Below are positions 1 through 12,938 of a DNA stretch of 64,000 nucleotides, piece after piece. Source of the DNA: Blastomyces gilchristii SLH14081 (lineage: Eukaryota > Ascomycota > Eurotiomycetes > Onygenales > Ajellomycetaceae); NCBI RefSeq assembly GCF_000003855.2, contig NW_003101676.1, forward strand, positions 2,039,287 through 2,103,286, in the 5' to 3' direction. How positions within the stretch are numbered: position 1 is the stretch's first letter; every line of letters begins with the position of its first letter. Below the pieces are notes generated by a model. The model did no database searches. It had not been told where the DNA came from and worked only from the letters and a program-made list of their open reading frames with translations. Position numbers and translations under genes: made by a program.

Positions 1-981
1 ATACAAATCAATAACATCAATATGAATAAATTCAATAATTAACTCAATAAGAAATCTCTGCATAGACAATTTCATCATTAACTGAATCAGAGATAAATAT
101 AATATAAGTATTAAAGAAATATCTAGATGCTTCTGCATATTTCAATACTTCTGACCTCACTCTCTATCTGTTATGAAGATTGAACATGCTTGTGTAGCTA
201 AGTGTAGACAGAGATGTCATTGATTCATTAACTAACCAAGATTAATATATTAATAGTTAATTGAATAATTATATAAAGCGGAAGTTTGATTCATAAATAA
301 AGATATATGAATCAGTATTACATATCTCTGATAACATCATTAAACATCTTGATGTTCTATTCAGAGATACTACTATGCAGCAGAAGATATTAAATTGATT
401 ATAGAGTATTCAAAAGAGAAATACTTCTCTCATAACATTTATTCCTGACTTGAACATCAAAATACTAGAAGCAGATGATTAATCTTGAGAGAATTGAATA
501 AAGATTAGCATATTGAAGAAGACACTGACTTTTGAACTGTTACAAGCTCTTATAAGTGTTAATAAAGCTTTAACTTATGAAGTCTTCTGTATATAACTCT
601 GAACATTGAATGACTATCTTATCAAACTTAAGAGTATACAGAATAACAGCAGAAGACATTACATCTTAGTCACTTATATACTCATATCAAAGAATAATAC
701 AGGTACTATGAATTGAGTAGACTTGAATATCTATATATAAGCAAGAGTCTCTGCTGTCTGAACAGGCTTCTGAGTCTCTGATATCACCTCTGAAAAAGCA
801 GTCAATCAACATTAACAAGAGAAGTGTATTAACTGTAGCTGATCAGAATGTATTGTCTTCAACTACTGATTAATTTACATGTCTTCGCATTCAAAAAAAT
901 GATTAACACTATCAGTTCACATTAATTATGTTACATTAAACAAATATTCAGATGATAACTATGAGAACATCTCAATAAAAC
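1..981 (+). pseudogene. Family C gypsy gag remnant (copy C4), cut at both ends
   Basis: This stretch aligns with the gag region of the other family C copies: it reads in the same direction as 62945-63622 and opposite to the gag ends of C1 (about 52700-53770) and C2 (about 42250-43320). Gag would form the capsid of the retrotransposon particle. In-frame TGA, TAA and TAG codons occur throughout, many at expected tryptophan codons, so it cannot encode protein. The left side runs off the window. The right side stops abruptly at the outer end of the B3 LTR, and the family C sequence expected next does not resume on the far side of B3. Confidence 0.75.
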
Positions 982-1237
982 TGTAAGAATAAGTACTCGC
1001 AGGCGATTATTAAGCTGTTTACAGCTTGATGTGATATGTACTGATAGCTACTAGAAGTATTCACAGTAGAAAGATAAATGTAGAGATTAAATATATAATA
1101 GTATTCAAGCTGAGTTGTAAATAGTAGTCACAAACTTCAGTCTATATAGTTGTACATAGTCAAGAGCCACTAATTCTATAATTATATAAGAGATAGAAAT
1201 AGAGATAAAGAATCTGAGAGAAGCAGAATTTCTTATA
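982..1237 (-). repeat. 3' LTR of B3
   Basis: This 256-bp LTR runs from TGTAAGAATAAG to TTCTTATA and is in reverse orientation; the inner CA end has mutated to TA. It matches LTRs at 32280, 34282, 44101, 56754 and 62167. Its outer end keeps CTCGCAGGCG while its inner end has lost the GC-rich hairpin seen in less mutated copies. Confidence 0.85.
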
Positions 1238-1547
1238 TACTTTCTTCTCTCTAAGACTTCATCTGTGAAGTCTTTCACTGAGTGATTTTCTAGAATCAGA
1301 CTCAGTACTGCAGTGATACTTACTAAACACTCTTTATATCTATAAAAAGTCTTAGTGAGGAAAAATCTCTTATTATTATAAAGAGAAAAGAGTCTGTCAC
1401 TCAGTTTCTTATTTTGTAAGATTCTTTATAATTTGCAGATCTTTCTCTGACTATCATACAGATTCATCTCACATTTTTTATATAGAAGAGTTTCAGTTGA
1501 CTCTCAATCATTTTCATGAAATTCTTATATAATCATCACACAGATTC
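1238..1547 (-). other. 3' non-coding region of B3, first part
   Basis: This matches 34540-34860 in B2 and the reverse complement of 56440-56753 in B1. It contains repeated CAGATTCATCTCACA-like words and no open frame. The last 13 bases (1535-1547, ATCACACAGATTC) are the left target-site duplication of LINE1; the B3 sequence resumes at 23716. Confidence 0.75.
1535..1547. repeat. Left target-site duplication of LINE1
   Basis: ATCACACAGATTC is repeated exactly at 23716-23728, immediately after the TAA tail. A 13-bp duplication is typical of target-primed reverse transcription. Confidence 0.85.
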
Positions 1548-2205
1548 CAACCGCTCCACCACGAACTCGCTCGATTTTTCGAATAAGAACCCGCCAATAG
1601 ATCCATCGAAAAGCCCTCGATCATACGAGCATTTTGACCCCATCGCCGACCGCATACCCCGTGTGGTGGTGGAGTTATCCAGCCAAACGTGAACCAGATG
1701 TTGTTCAAAACTCCTGTGTGGGATTATCCCCCGTTCTCCCCTACCACACCACAATCCCGGGCCAAATTGCCATACAAATTGCAAGGTGAAGAGACCTAGC
1801 CATATGCACCAATCTTCTCGATTTTGGAAGATCCCCGATCTGTGATTGTGGAGATATCTGAGGAGCGACCTCCGCGAAAACCCTGTCCATCTTTGATGTT
1901 CCAAAACATCAACGCCAAGTCCCACCCTCGTACCGCCCTTCCCAATCTGGCCCATCCCCGGCAGAAAAATACAAAAAGATACCTCGGCAATAATACCAAG
2001 CACATAATCAATGGACACTTCAGAAGTGCAACCTCTGTGAATACCCTGTCTGTCTTCAGTGTATCTAGACATCAACGCCAAGTCTCACCCTTGTACCGCC
2101 CCTCTCAATCTGGCCCATCCCCGGCAGAGTAATACAAAAAGATACCTCTGCAACAGTATTTGATACATAACCAGCAGACAATGAGTTAACAGAATAAGTC
2201 AACAG
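1548..2205 (+). promoter_or_regulatory. LINE1 5' UTR with two 85-bp direct repeats
   Basis: This is the presumed internal promoter and 5' untranslated region of LINE1. It is strikingly GC-rich and unmutated compared with everything around it: CCC, GGG and CG words abound, for example near 1678, 1757 and 2112. Two direct repeats of about 85 bp lie at 1906-1990 and 2069-2153 (period 163 bp) and share a core such as CTGGCCCATCCCCGGCAGA, with a few C-to-T differences. Many LINEs carry tandem promoter units here, so a promoter role is inferred by analogy. The HAT-L insertion at 2206 separates it from the rest of the UTR, which resumes at 16381. Confidence 0.65.
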
Positions 2206-5200
2206 TAGACTGATCAGTGAGACCATGAATTTCACATTTGATTCTATTTGGTCTGATCTCATACATTTCTTGGCGTGAGTCTCATCAGAACCAAGTATTA
2301 AAAAAATCCGAAAATGAATCATTTCTGAAAGAAATGATGTGAAAAATGACTAAATTTAATGCAAGAACAGTGAAATGAGAGTAATTTCTCAGAATAAACT
2401 ATAAAAGATAATCATTCTTTCAAAATCAGAATAAGACTGAGACTGAAGATTAAATTTAGTCTCATTCAGTTTATTCAGTGATTGTTTATATAATCAGAAT
2501 TTCATAACAATTATTAATAATACTTATGAAACAACTAAATATATTCTTATACAAGTTTATTCTTCACTTTCTTATAAAAACTACACTTCTCTGATATACT
2601 GTGATCAGAGGTATTAAACTGTCTGATAATTTTATGTTTTATAATCATAAGTTTCTTAATTATTTCTTCTTATAATTATTCTCAGTAATAGTGATAAATA
2701 TCTCAGCTTGAGTTGAACTTTCACTTCATTCTCATCTCTGTTAATGAAATTATCAGAATATTATATATTATCAGTGTAATAGTTGAATATATACTCTCAA
2801 TAATTTTTCATAACTCTAGAATTGATTTAATGTATAAATTTATCAGATTATCTTGAAAATAGTAGTTAAATTCAGTTTTATAAGTATATAGTTTTATCTG
2901 ATTTTTAGTTGTAATTAAGTCGTTCAAAGTGATATATAGTCTAATAATATAAAGTGTATCAAAGATGTACTACTAGAGAATGTATTTCACTATCTTTATA
3001 TCTCTAACATCTGCTAATTCAAATCTCTGATAGTGATATATAGTAGTCTCAGACTAATTTAATATACAAGTCTCATTTCTCTCTATTCAATCTTGAGAAA
3101 GTGTAAATATTAACTTAATGAAAGAGATCTAGTAGAGCTGCTATAGTATAGTACTCTGTAAAAGATTGTTCAGTTTTACTGTAATAATATATCAGTTTAT
3201 TTCTTACAGTAATAATAGTCTGCACTATAGTATTATCTCAGACTGAATTTCTTTTTAAGTAATTTAACTACTTCTTAAGATAAGTAAATCAACTGTTATA
3301 TACTTATCAGACTGACTGCAGCATTGATGTATAAGTAATTGAGACTGTCTTTATTATCTTATAAAACTGAAGCAGTAAATCAATCATATATTTCAACTGA
3401 GTTTACTTTATATCAGAAAGTTTCAATGTCTGAATCTTTTTCTAATCAGAGTATTACACTCAATGATTAATTATCTGATATAATTGAAGAGTCTGAATAG
3501 TTATCTTCTATATTGAACTTCATTATATTCTAATATTCTATATTATATTCAGTGATGTGACTGATTTATTTGTTTATTAAATATTATAAAATTATTATTA
3601 TTATTTAGAGAAGATATAAATTATATTAGCAATGTTTTAAATCTGTGATATTTAAATTATTAGTTAATCTATTCAAAATTAATAGTAATATTATTAAAAA
3701 GTATTATTAAAAAGCAATATTAAAAAGTGTTATTAAAAAACATTTTCTTTTATAAAGTAAATATAAAAGTTATTTAAGTAATTATTTTTATCTTATTCTC
3801 ATTTCAAGAATCAGTCATCTTATTATTCATTGTCTCAATATTAAGATTCTTTATCAGTGTTTACATCATAAGTTAAATCATATAAGTAATACAGAGAATA
3901 TAATCTTGTTTATTATTTCAGTAATACAAAGTCAATTTTTACTTCAAGCTCTTTATCATAGTATAGTTATTCACAGTATTATGAGTTATAATTATAAGAA
4001 GACTGAGACTAATATTTTAATAATTGTTTTTAATCACTGTCATTAATATCTCTATTATATAATTCTCAGTATGACTACTAATCAATGATTCAAATTCAAT
4101 TAATATCTCTTGATAAGTTCAGTTCTCATTAATATAATAACATATAACTTTTATAAATGTAAGATTATTTATACTAGTTCATATATTTACTGTGAGAGAT
4201 ACTCTTTAATAATTCTTCAACTCTAATTCTAGATGTTATATATTGACTTTATAATATATCTCAAGATTGAACTGAAGACATAATTAATGTGAAATATGAA
4301 GATTTAAATTAAGTATTTAAAGAAGTGTTTAAAATTCAGAATTTTCAATTAATTAAAGAGAAAGATTCAGAGATATATATATATAAAGTAATTATTCATG
4401 AAAGTTATCAGATGAGAGTTATGAAATCAGAGTACTGATATATAATTATTTTTGTATAATTTTCTTCAAATTAGAACATTAGTATTATTAAAAATCATTA
4501 TCTGATAGAGTAACTTATCAGCTCAGTAGTAATCTTCTGATTATTTTTCTTTTATTATCTACATTCTGATAACTTCAGATGTTGAGAAATTTCATCAGAG
4601 TTATAATTAGTTCATAATAAATATTTCTGAATGAAGTTGTAGTAATTATAGCAGAGAGATAACTCTTCAGTAATCTATAATATAATCTGTTAATAATTAT
4701 TTCATAGTTCATCTTAATATTTATGTTGAGTTTTTTATAAATTTTATGACCTGAAATCAGATATGAAGAATGAAGTGATTATTTATTATAATTAAAAGAG
4801 AGTATTCTGTGTTGAATTGTAAATAATATAGACTTTGTAATTCACAGTGATTTCTTAAAGAGTTTATGAATCTTTAATAGAAGTGAAAGAAGTGAAAGAA
4901 GTGAATTCAGAAGATATAATAAAGATTTAAGAAAGATAATAATTTATTTTTAATAAAGATAATAACTGATCACTGATATATGTAAGAAGAATTATTATAA
5001 GAGAAAATAATGTTCTTTCTTAGCTTAGTTATAAGTTTAGTACTAACTCAGATTGACTATTATCAATGTATAAAAGTAAATAAACAATCTTAATTAATCT
5101 CTGTCATATTTCTTGAAATATATTAATATTGTAAAAGAGAGTGTTATTAAATTACATTATCAGATAATATTATTAAAAATATATTAATATTATGAATATC

Positions 5201-5384
5201 AATGTTGAAAAAATATTGATACTTATATATTACAGTGATTTGTGAATCATGATTGTTAAATATATATATATATATTATTTCTGACATTTATTACAACTTG
5301 TACAATAATTTTTGAAAACTCAAAATTAATTTCAATTATTAATAATTATGAACTTATAACTAATTAATATGAAAAGAAAAAAAC
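2206..5384. other. HAT-L left arm, no recognisable gene
   Basis: After the MITE-like first 100 bp this is extremely AT-rich sequence with stops in all six frames and almost no CG, CC or GG. Nothing coding can be read. It presumably contains decayed transposase or spacer sequence. Confidence 0.6.
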
Positions 5385-5770
5385 TTTTTCTACTTATTAT
5401 CTTTCTTCTCTTTCTCATTCTTCTCATCATTCTTTATAATTCATTTCTTATTCTTATTCTTCTTCTTCTTCTTCTCATCTGAGATGATAATCATCTTAAA
5501 ATCTCTCTCTGCTGTCTTCTCAGAGAAGAGTTCTCACTGCTTTCTCTCAATCAGATCAATCTGTGTCTCAAAATCCCGCATTTTCTGATCTGCTGTCTCA
5601 GATTTCATCTCAGTGATAAGTAGATTAATATACTCAGAGAGCAGAGCTATCTTCTTAATATTCTAAATTATGAAGTGCATTCAAGATCTGAATAAGATCT
5701 CAATTCACTTCTTCTCTATCAGCTTCTGCTAATCAATTAGAGAACAGAAGTATTATTAAAAATTATTATC
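5385..5770 (-). pseudogene. Possible transposase C-terminus: coiled coil plus lysine-rich tail
   Basis: On the minus strand this reads as a charged, heptad-like helix with residues such as KMRDFETQIDLIERK, followed by an acidic patch and a run of lysines from about 5490 down to 5385. It is broken by TGA codons at likely tryptophans. Some DNA transposases end this way, and its place inside HAT-L beside the Gypsy-A insertion point suggests a remnant of the element's own protein. I do not recognise the family, and low-complexity sequence could mimic this pattern. Confidence 0.3.
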
Positions 5771-5780
5771 TCTTAATCAA

Positions 5781-5947
5781 TGTGGTTCGGAAGAACGTAC
5801 GACCGTCAGATAATAACGCGGCCGCTTCTGAACTTGCTTACGAATGTAAAGGGGTCATAGCAGCCACCAATTAATTTAGCATACAGTATATAAGAAGCCG
5901 GCGTACACCTGTAATCATACACTGACTCAAGCAATCTTTGAATCACA
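5781..5947 (+). repeat. 5' LTR of Gypsy-A
   Basis: This is a 167-bp LTR whose outer half keeps CpG and GG sites (GTACGACCGTC, CGCGGCCGC, AGCCGGCGTAC). The 3' partner at 13955 has lost most of those in its first, inner part (CACAGCCAC instead of CGCGGCCGC). The sequence beyond it to about 6106 matches the leader of the copy at 32527-33625. Confidence 0.75.
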
Positions 5948-6106
5948 TCTGACAGCATGTCTACAAACTGGTGAGAAGTGCAGGCTTTTTCAGAGCATGA
6001 TAATTTCATCTATGAAGTGATTCATAGTTATCATGCCAGTGTGGTTCTAGAACATCTCAAGATAGTGTATAGAGTAGTAGTGAAGAGCATCTGATGATAC
6101 TGCTTC

Positions 6107-6666
6107 NNNNNNNNNNNNNNNNNNNNNNNNNNNNNNNNNNNNNNNNNNNNNNNNNNNNNNNNNNNNNNNNNNNNNNNNNNNNNNNNNNNNNNNNNNNNNN
6201 NNNNNNNNNNNNNNNNNNNNNNNNNNNNNNNNNNNNNNNNNNNNNNNNNNNNNNNNNNNNNNNNNNNNNNNNNNNNNNNNNNNNNNNNNNNNNNNNNNNN
6301 NNNNNNNNNNNNNNNNNNNNNNNNNNNNNNNNNNNNNNNNNNNNNNNNNNNNNNNNNNNNNNNNNNNNNNNNNNNNNNNNNNNNNNNNNNNNNNNNNNNN
6401 NNNNNNNNNNNNNNNNNNNNNNNNNNNNNNNNNNNNNNNNNNNNNNNNNNNNNNNNNNNNNNNNNNNNNNNNNNNNNNNNNNNNNNNNNNNNNNNNNNNN
6501 NNNNNNNNNNNNNNNNNNNNNNNNNNNNNNNNNNNNNNNNNNNNNNNNNNNNNNNNNNNNNNNNNNNNNNNNNNNNNNNNNNNNNNNNNNNNNNNNNNNN
6601 NNNNNNNNNNNNNNNNNNNNNNNNNNNNNNNNNNNNNNNNNNNNNNNNNNNNNNNNNNNNNNNNNN
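6107..6666. other. Assembly gap (560 N)
   Basis: The sequence is undetermined. The gap falls in the Gypsy-A leader/gag start. Any open frame crossing it is an artefact of the N run. Confidence 0.99.
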
Positions 6667-7860
6667 ATTCTTAATAAGAATAGAGAAACCAGGTCTTAGA
6701 CCTGCAGTGAGAGATTGAATGTTTACAGATAATTACACTGAATCTGAAGATTTTATCATAATTATTCACAATCTCTTCAGAAGTGTACACATCATTGAAG
6801 ACTGCTGTGCGGAATAAGAATTCAAACATGAGATATATCAAGCTGAGAGATCTGTCAGAGTCATTAAGCTTCAATGATGACTGAAAAAATGATGCTGTAA
6901 TCAGCTAGCTAAGTCAGATGTGATTATATTATCAGATTGAATATGAACTTACAGACAGACAGTCAATGAAATTTCAACAAGTCTTAAGATCTGCTGTGTT
7001 TCTATGCAGAAAAGTGAAGTTATTATAAATAACTGATGAAAAGATGAATCTCACAGATTTGAAACAATATTCATTCTCATAAATATGAAATGAGTTTTTC
7101 AAATGAATCTTGCACAACTTTGAGAAAGTGAATATATATGATAAGTGTTACAAACACTTCACTGAGTGTAGACAAGTGAGTGATCTTATATCATACTTCA
7201 CACACTTCAGTTTATACTATCTTGTATTGAATGAAGAGCTTTCAACATCTTTCTATTTACAGATCTTCATTCATAATCTTACATCTGAGTTGAGAGTGAA
7301 ATGAAAATACTTAATCTCATAGTCAGACACAGTGAAGAAAGTATACAATATTCTCATTATATAAAAACAAGCAAGTCAAGTATGACAGAAAATACTGTAA
7401 TCAAGTATGTCTCAGTGAAGAATGAATAATCAGACTTCTATGATACAAGTTATACATCTGAATATGATAAATCTAGATCTGAATATCATTGCTAAAGTAC
7501 TGAATCCTCTGAAAAAGAGATTCTCTAGTGAAAATCTTGATATCACAAGTATTGAGCTTGCTTCAACTGTGAATGCTAAAATCATGATATAAAAGATTAC
7601 ACACAGTGTGTACAGTTAAGAGAAACAAGAGAGTTAAAAAACTAGCAGAATCAGTGAGCTCAGAGATACTCACTGATATTCTATGAAAAGTCTTCAAAGT
7701 GAAAGAGATGTCTGTGTTAGATAACTCTCTGAATTCTGTGAATATCAAGAGAAACCAGGCTTCTGAATGAGATGTGAATGAGAATGATGAAGTGAACACT
7801 TATCTCAATGTCTTGAGACTCAAAATGTTAATGTATAAGAGGCACTTGAGTAAGAATTGA
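6667..7860 (+). pseudogene. Gypsy-A gag remnant with zinc knuckle
   Basis: The region precedes the protease. The piece at 7110-7304 is open for 64 codons and looks like a capsid helix segment. At 7559-7609 a CX2CX4HX4 motif can be read (residues CFNC, then NH) in which the last expected cysteine has become tyrosine, and a TGA or TAA interrupts the knuckle. Gag zinc knuckles bind the element's RNA. Stops and frameshifts make this non-functional. Confidence 0.6.
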
Positions 7861-10800
7861 GAGATGACTGTAACAGTGTTAGCAGACACAGAAGCTTCTA
7901 TATAATATATTAATAATTATATAATCTGAAGACTGAAAGAAGTTCACTGAGTGAAGAATTCTCAATGTATAAGATTATCTGATAACTGATACTTGATATT
8001 ATCTGCAAGAGTAAGAGTTCTCTTACTCTTCAGAGAATGATCTTACTATATTTAAGTGTAAGAGCTGCAGAATGTGAAATATGACCTTATTCTTAAACTT
8101 GATTAATTTCAAAGATTCAATCTGCAGATTCAATGATGTACATGTCATATACAGTTAACTGATAGAAAGAAAACAGTTCATATAATTCTATCAACTCATA
8201 TGAGAAGGACATTTCACATCTCTGATATAGAAGAATTAAATCTGCTTATACATTAATAAGTAAAGAGAACAATTCACAAGACCTCATCTGAAAGCATTCT
8301 GTATATTATATGAGACTCAGAAGTGAAGAAAATCAAGATAAAGAATATGTGAGAGAACAAGTGTATGAAGAAGCTTTTGAAAAAGTATGAGAAGATCTTC
8401 TAAACAGATCTTTCACTGAAATTATCACTGAAATGAGGATTTGTACATGAGATTGACACAGAGGACGCGAAACCAGTCAATCAGAATGCATATCCTCTGT
8501 CACAAACACATCTTGAAGAACAGAAGTGTCAGATTACAGATCTTCTAGAATGTGATCTCAAATAATTCTCATCAAGTGTATGAGGCTTTCCAGTCCTATT
8601 CATGAAAAAGGCAGATGAGAAGTGAAGAATATGTATTGATTACTGAGCACTCAACAAGCTTATAATCAAGAATGAATATTCACTGTCATAAATTCAATAA
8701 CAGTTGAATACAGTTGAAAACATCTGATATCTATTAAAGATTGATCTTCTCTCAGAATACTGACAGATCTGTGTGAATGAACTGTCAGTCTCACAAACTA
8801 CATTTAATATACAATGAGAGAAGTTCAAATTCCTGACAATGTTATTTAATCTGATAAATGTGCCTGTCATCTTCTAAATGATGATGAATACAATTCTTTA
8901 TAAATAAAATAAAACCTGATGTCTTGTATATCTTGATGACATTCTGATCTTCTCAAACTCATATGATGAACACTTGAAGTATCTTAATAAAGTGCTTATA
9001 ACTCTGACAGAGTATAAGCTCTACATCAAATCAATAAAGTATGTATTTGAAATGAAAGAGTTGAAGTTCATAGAATATATAGTGAGTGATGACTGTATAC
9101 ATCTCATTCTGAAGAAATTGAATGTTATAGTGAATTGACTGCAGCTGAGAAATGTACATCATGTACAACAGTTTCTTGAGTTGATCTCATATTACTGCAG
9201 ATTTATCAAGAATTTCACATGAATATCTGCATCACTCTTAGATCTCTTAAGAGAAACAGATGAAAATCTGTAAAAGAAGAAGTTTTATTCAATTATCTGA
9301 AATGCTGTGTGTGAAGAGACTTTTCTCACATTGAGAGAATGTGTAATAACATTCTCAGTGCTTATTCAATCAGATTGTGATAAATCTTTCTAAATTGAGA
9401 CAGATGCATCTGAATGAGCTATCAGAGACACTCTTCTATAGATGAGTAAGAATGACAAGCTGCATCTGATGATATACAATGATAGGAAACTATCAGACAT
9501 TGAGCTCAATTACTCAGTGTATGAAAAGAAATTACTAGTGATCAAGCATGTGCTGATGTTATGAGATAGATATATTGACAATAGACATACAATAACAGTG
9601 ATCACAGATCATGAAAGTCTTGTCTATTTACAATTAATAATAGAATCTTTCAAACACTTAGTATATTAAATCTCAGAGTTCTAAGTGTATAATCTTCATA
9701 TCAAATACTGAAAGAGATCAGACACTGTGATATCTGATGCAATCAGTTACAGACCTGATTTCATAAGTGAGAGTTCTGCAAACCAGGTATAAGAGAAGTT
9801 CACATTAAACACACTGAGAGAGTGCAAGGAATCAGAATAAGTGAATACAATGATCTCTTACTTAAAGAATGATAAGATGTCAAATAATAAGCATCTCATG
9901 AAAGTAGTAGAAGAGATGCTTTCAAACTTTAAGCTGAAAAAATTGAAAAATGATGTTATGCTTTACTATAATCTAGAATATGCAGAAGCTCTCTATCTAG
10001 AATATTCATTTAGATGTGACTTGATGACTCACATGCACAAGGAATTCAGTCACTTAGAAAGCCCTGAACTCATAAGTGTACTTGAATCAAGAGTATACTG
10101 ATCAAGCATGACTGAGAACATTCAGATAGACACTTACAAGTGTCTGAATTATCAGGTTGTGAAAGAATCTAAGAAAGAGTTAGAATGTGAGAAAGTGCAC
10201 CATCAGATAAAGTATATAATACAACTGTTTAAATAATGAGAGATGAATCTCATAGATCTATTACTGTAAATATCAAATGAAAATTGATGAATAATCACTG
10301 CTATTGATTACAATACTGACTGATTAGTCATGAAACAGTTTCAGAGACAACAGAGAAGATGATGATGAAGTTTCTACATGATGAGATCTATATCAACTAT
10401 GAAATGCCACATGAGATTCTAACTGATAATAATGTGAATCTTGTAGAAGAAGCAGTGAGGCATTTCATGAGTCAGTTACAGATAAGATATTATAGAACAA
10501 TGTCATATTATTCATGGACAAATGAGAAGATGAAATACTTGAATGAAATCTTGAGTAACATGCTGATAAAATATCTAGTGAGCAAGTCTACAAGACTATG
10601 AGATGAATATCTCAGACAGGTGCTATTAGCCACACAGATTCAACAGTATGCAGTCATCAAGTGTTTATCATTCTACCTGTTGTATGAATTGCATCCGCAC
10701 ATCCTAGAGAATTCTTTAAAAAAGGTGAGAAAGGGAACAGCAGTTGCAGATGCAACAGTCACAGGTGCAACAGTTGCAGATGTAGCAGAAACAGCAGTTG

Positions 10801-11140
10801 CAGATGCAGCAGTCATGAACACAGAATCAAGATTGAAAGAGATCAGTCATACACATGCAAAAGCTAACAAGTTACTTCTGAACTGAGCAATTCAATTGAA
10901 AAGAATACAAGACTCACTAGTTAAGAAATTGAGTCTCAAGATGAAAATGTAAGTTCTTATACACAATGAGAGTGCTAAGAAGTTTCAATCTAGATGATTT
11001 GAGTCATATAAAATACTCAAATCACATTCTCTGTAAATATATGTATTGAAAGAATAAGAGAGACAGATCTTATACAACTTAATAAATAATTCACATCTTA
11101 TAAAAGCAAAGATACAAGATCTGAGTGAATTATAATTATC
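7861..11140 (+). pseudogene. Gypsy-A pol remnant: protease, RT, RNase H, integrase
   Basis: The order on the plus strand is as follows. The protease active-site region at about 7880-7930 reads ADTEAS where DTGAS is expected. Reverse transcriptase covers about 8430-9130, with LFMKKAD, IDY-ALNKLIIKNEYSLS and an intact YLDD at 8929-8940. RNase H covers about 9390-9700, with IETDASE and ITDHESLVY. Integrase starts near 9980 and has ILTDNNVNLV, followed by a TNEKMKYLNEILSNML block at 10514-10575. A gypsy-type integrase tail (NLINNSHLIKAKIQDLSE) ends near 11130. Most stops are TGA at conserved tryptophans. The longest open pieces are 9841-10101, 10359-10601 and 10620-10886. Confidence 0.85.
10736..10815 (+). 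repeat. Imperfect GCAGATGCAACAGT-type minisatellite in the integrase tail
   Basis: Words such as GCAGTTGCAGATGCA and ACAGTTGCAGATGTAGCAG recur here. In frame they give an Ala/Val/Asp/Thr repeat (AVADATVTGATVADVAETAV). It sits between the integrase core and its C-terminal block, so it is probably a flexible linker that expanded. Confidence 0.6.
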
Positions 11141-12286
11141 TACAGCACTATTGTCAGTGTTGAAAAAGAAGAGACTTATAATTGAAAAGTCTTATGAAGT
11201 AAGAGAAATCATAGATACTTATAAATCAGATGATCTCACTTATTCTGATCTTTTCATAATTATAAGAAAAGAATGAAAAGAAATGAAGAAATCAGATAAA
11301 TATCACACTTCAATAAGTGATGAGACTGTAGTCAGTTGTACAATAACATGCTGCAGACAGTGAATGCAACACAGTAAAGAGTAGTCTCAGAGCAGCAGAC
11401 TTATACATGAGTCAGATCACAGAAGAAAAAGAAATTCAGAGTTGAATTTAACTGTTTACATCAGTTCAATCACAGAGATTACAGAGAATGAATTATCTGA
11501 AACATCTGCAGACATATGAGACTAAGTCATCTCAACTTCTGAAAACACTCAGAGATCAGATGAGATTAGTTTTAATGAGCTGTTCACTATAGTAATCTGA
11601 GTAGGTAAAGAGAGACAGTATAATGCATGAGACAGAATCACAAAAGATGAAATCTGCTGAACCTAGTCACTGAACACTGTATTATATAGAGATTGTATAA
11701 GAGTAGTGACTAGCAGACAAAGACAAAGTGTAAGAAAAGAAAAGAGAATGACTCAAGAGATAATGAATTGATTATCAATTATAAGAGTCAGCTGTAAAAG
11801 ACAAATGTTATCATATATCTCATTTATTTTCATACATTACATATTTAATCTATTTTCAACATCACATCATCTGAAAAACATTAAAAATAAAGAAAATCTC
11901 AAAACTCAAGATCTGCAAGGGATTTGAGAGCTGCAAGCTGCTCTTATAACAATATCATACATGTCTTCAATTTCTCTACTACTCTGTGTATGACATTAAT
12001 ATCATTTATCACAAGATTGGCTGGAATGCCAATATAGAAATGTGTATATGTGTGTGTAGAAAAATTGAAGAAGAGCACAGAACCTGCAGAATCAGAAGTC
12101 AGAACAGAGAGAACAGAGATGAAAGAAATGAAAGAAGAAGAAGATACAGAACTGAATAAATAACAGCAGAAGTCACTCAGAGCTGAATACTTATAACTCA
12201 ATATGCATATAATCTTTTCTGCAGAGAAGGAAGAGAAAGCACTGAAAGAAGCTTAAGAGTAGAAGAGAGTAGTCTCAGTGATATTA

Positions 12287-12625
12287 TCATCTTTGATTAA
12301 AATGATCTCTGACACTGAAGCAACTAAGAACTATTGTTAGTGTATAAAAACTGCAAAAGCAGAGATAATAATTACCAAATAAATATCTGCTGATCTTAGA
12401 ATTGTACACACAATTACAACATATACAAGGCTTCTCAGAAAGAGAGAGAGGGACATGAGAGAATGCAGAAAGTAGAACACAGTGTGTGAACAGCTCATTC
12501 TCATAACAACATCTCAGACAAGATATACAAGCCTCATGCTCACAGGTGTAAAAGAGTATAATATTCATGTTCTTATTTCTGAAAACATGGATATTCTTCA
12601 CCTGCATCATGAAGTCAGATGACAA
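12287..12625 (-). pseudogene. Antisense cysteine/histidine-rich ORF, 112 aa
   Basis: I do not recognise this protein. Residues about 27-52 read FYTCEHEACISCLRCCYENE followed by LFTHC, and about 68-73 read CICCNC, a spacing reminiscent of RING or other treble-clef zinc-binding domains. The frame is opposite to pol. It is flanked by two further minus-strand open pieces (11944-12201 and 12939-13328), so a single decayed antisense gene is possible. Some plant gypsy elements carry antisense genes downstream of integrase, but homology here is not shown. Chance openness in a T/C-biased strand is the alternative. Confidence 0.3.
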
Positions 12626-12938
12626 ATATCAGAGAATAGACTGATATGAGTTAATCATTCTGAAGATATTCATCAGAGCAGATATACTCATAATATTGAG
12701 TTTAATCATTGTAAAAAGTTTCTTGATATCTGTGAATATCACAACTTCATATATAATAAAACTCATAATGATTTTCTCTAAGAACAGGAAAATCAGTGTC
12801 AGAAAGAAAAGATGAAAAAGAAAAAGACTTATAATTTTGATACTGTTGAAAGAGAAGATGATTCTCTGATATGAATAAATGATTACTTTATCATAAATAT
12901 TTAAAATGAATGTAATAATTGATGTCTGTGATCAAGCT

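Noticed and set aside
1536..2081. 181-codon open frame on the minus strand
   Set aside because: It is antisense to the GC-rich LINE 5' UTR, spans the duplicated units and the LINE boundary, and has no recognisable domain. Its openness follows from the lack of mutation-made stops in this GC-rich patch.
5948..6106. Extension of the Gypsy-A LTR beyond 167 bp
   Set aside because: The copy at 32527-33792 shares this sequence, but the 3' LTR at 13955-14121 does not, so it is leader sequence rather than LTR.
6094..6699. 201-codon open frame
   Set aside because: It consists almost entirely of N and is an artefact of the assembly gap.
9841..10886. Separate host genes for the three open frames here
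   Set aside because: They are consecutive pieces of one gypsy integrase split by stops.
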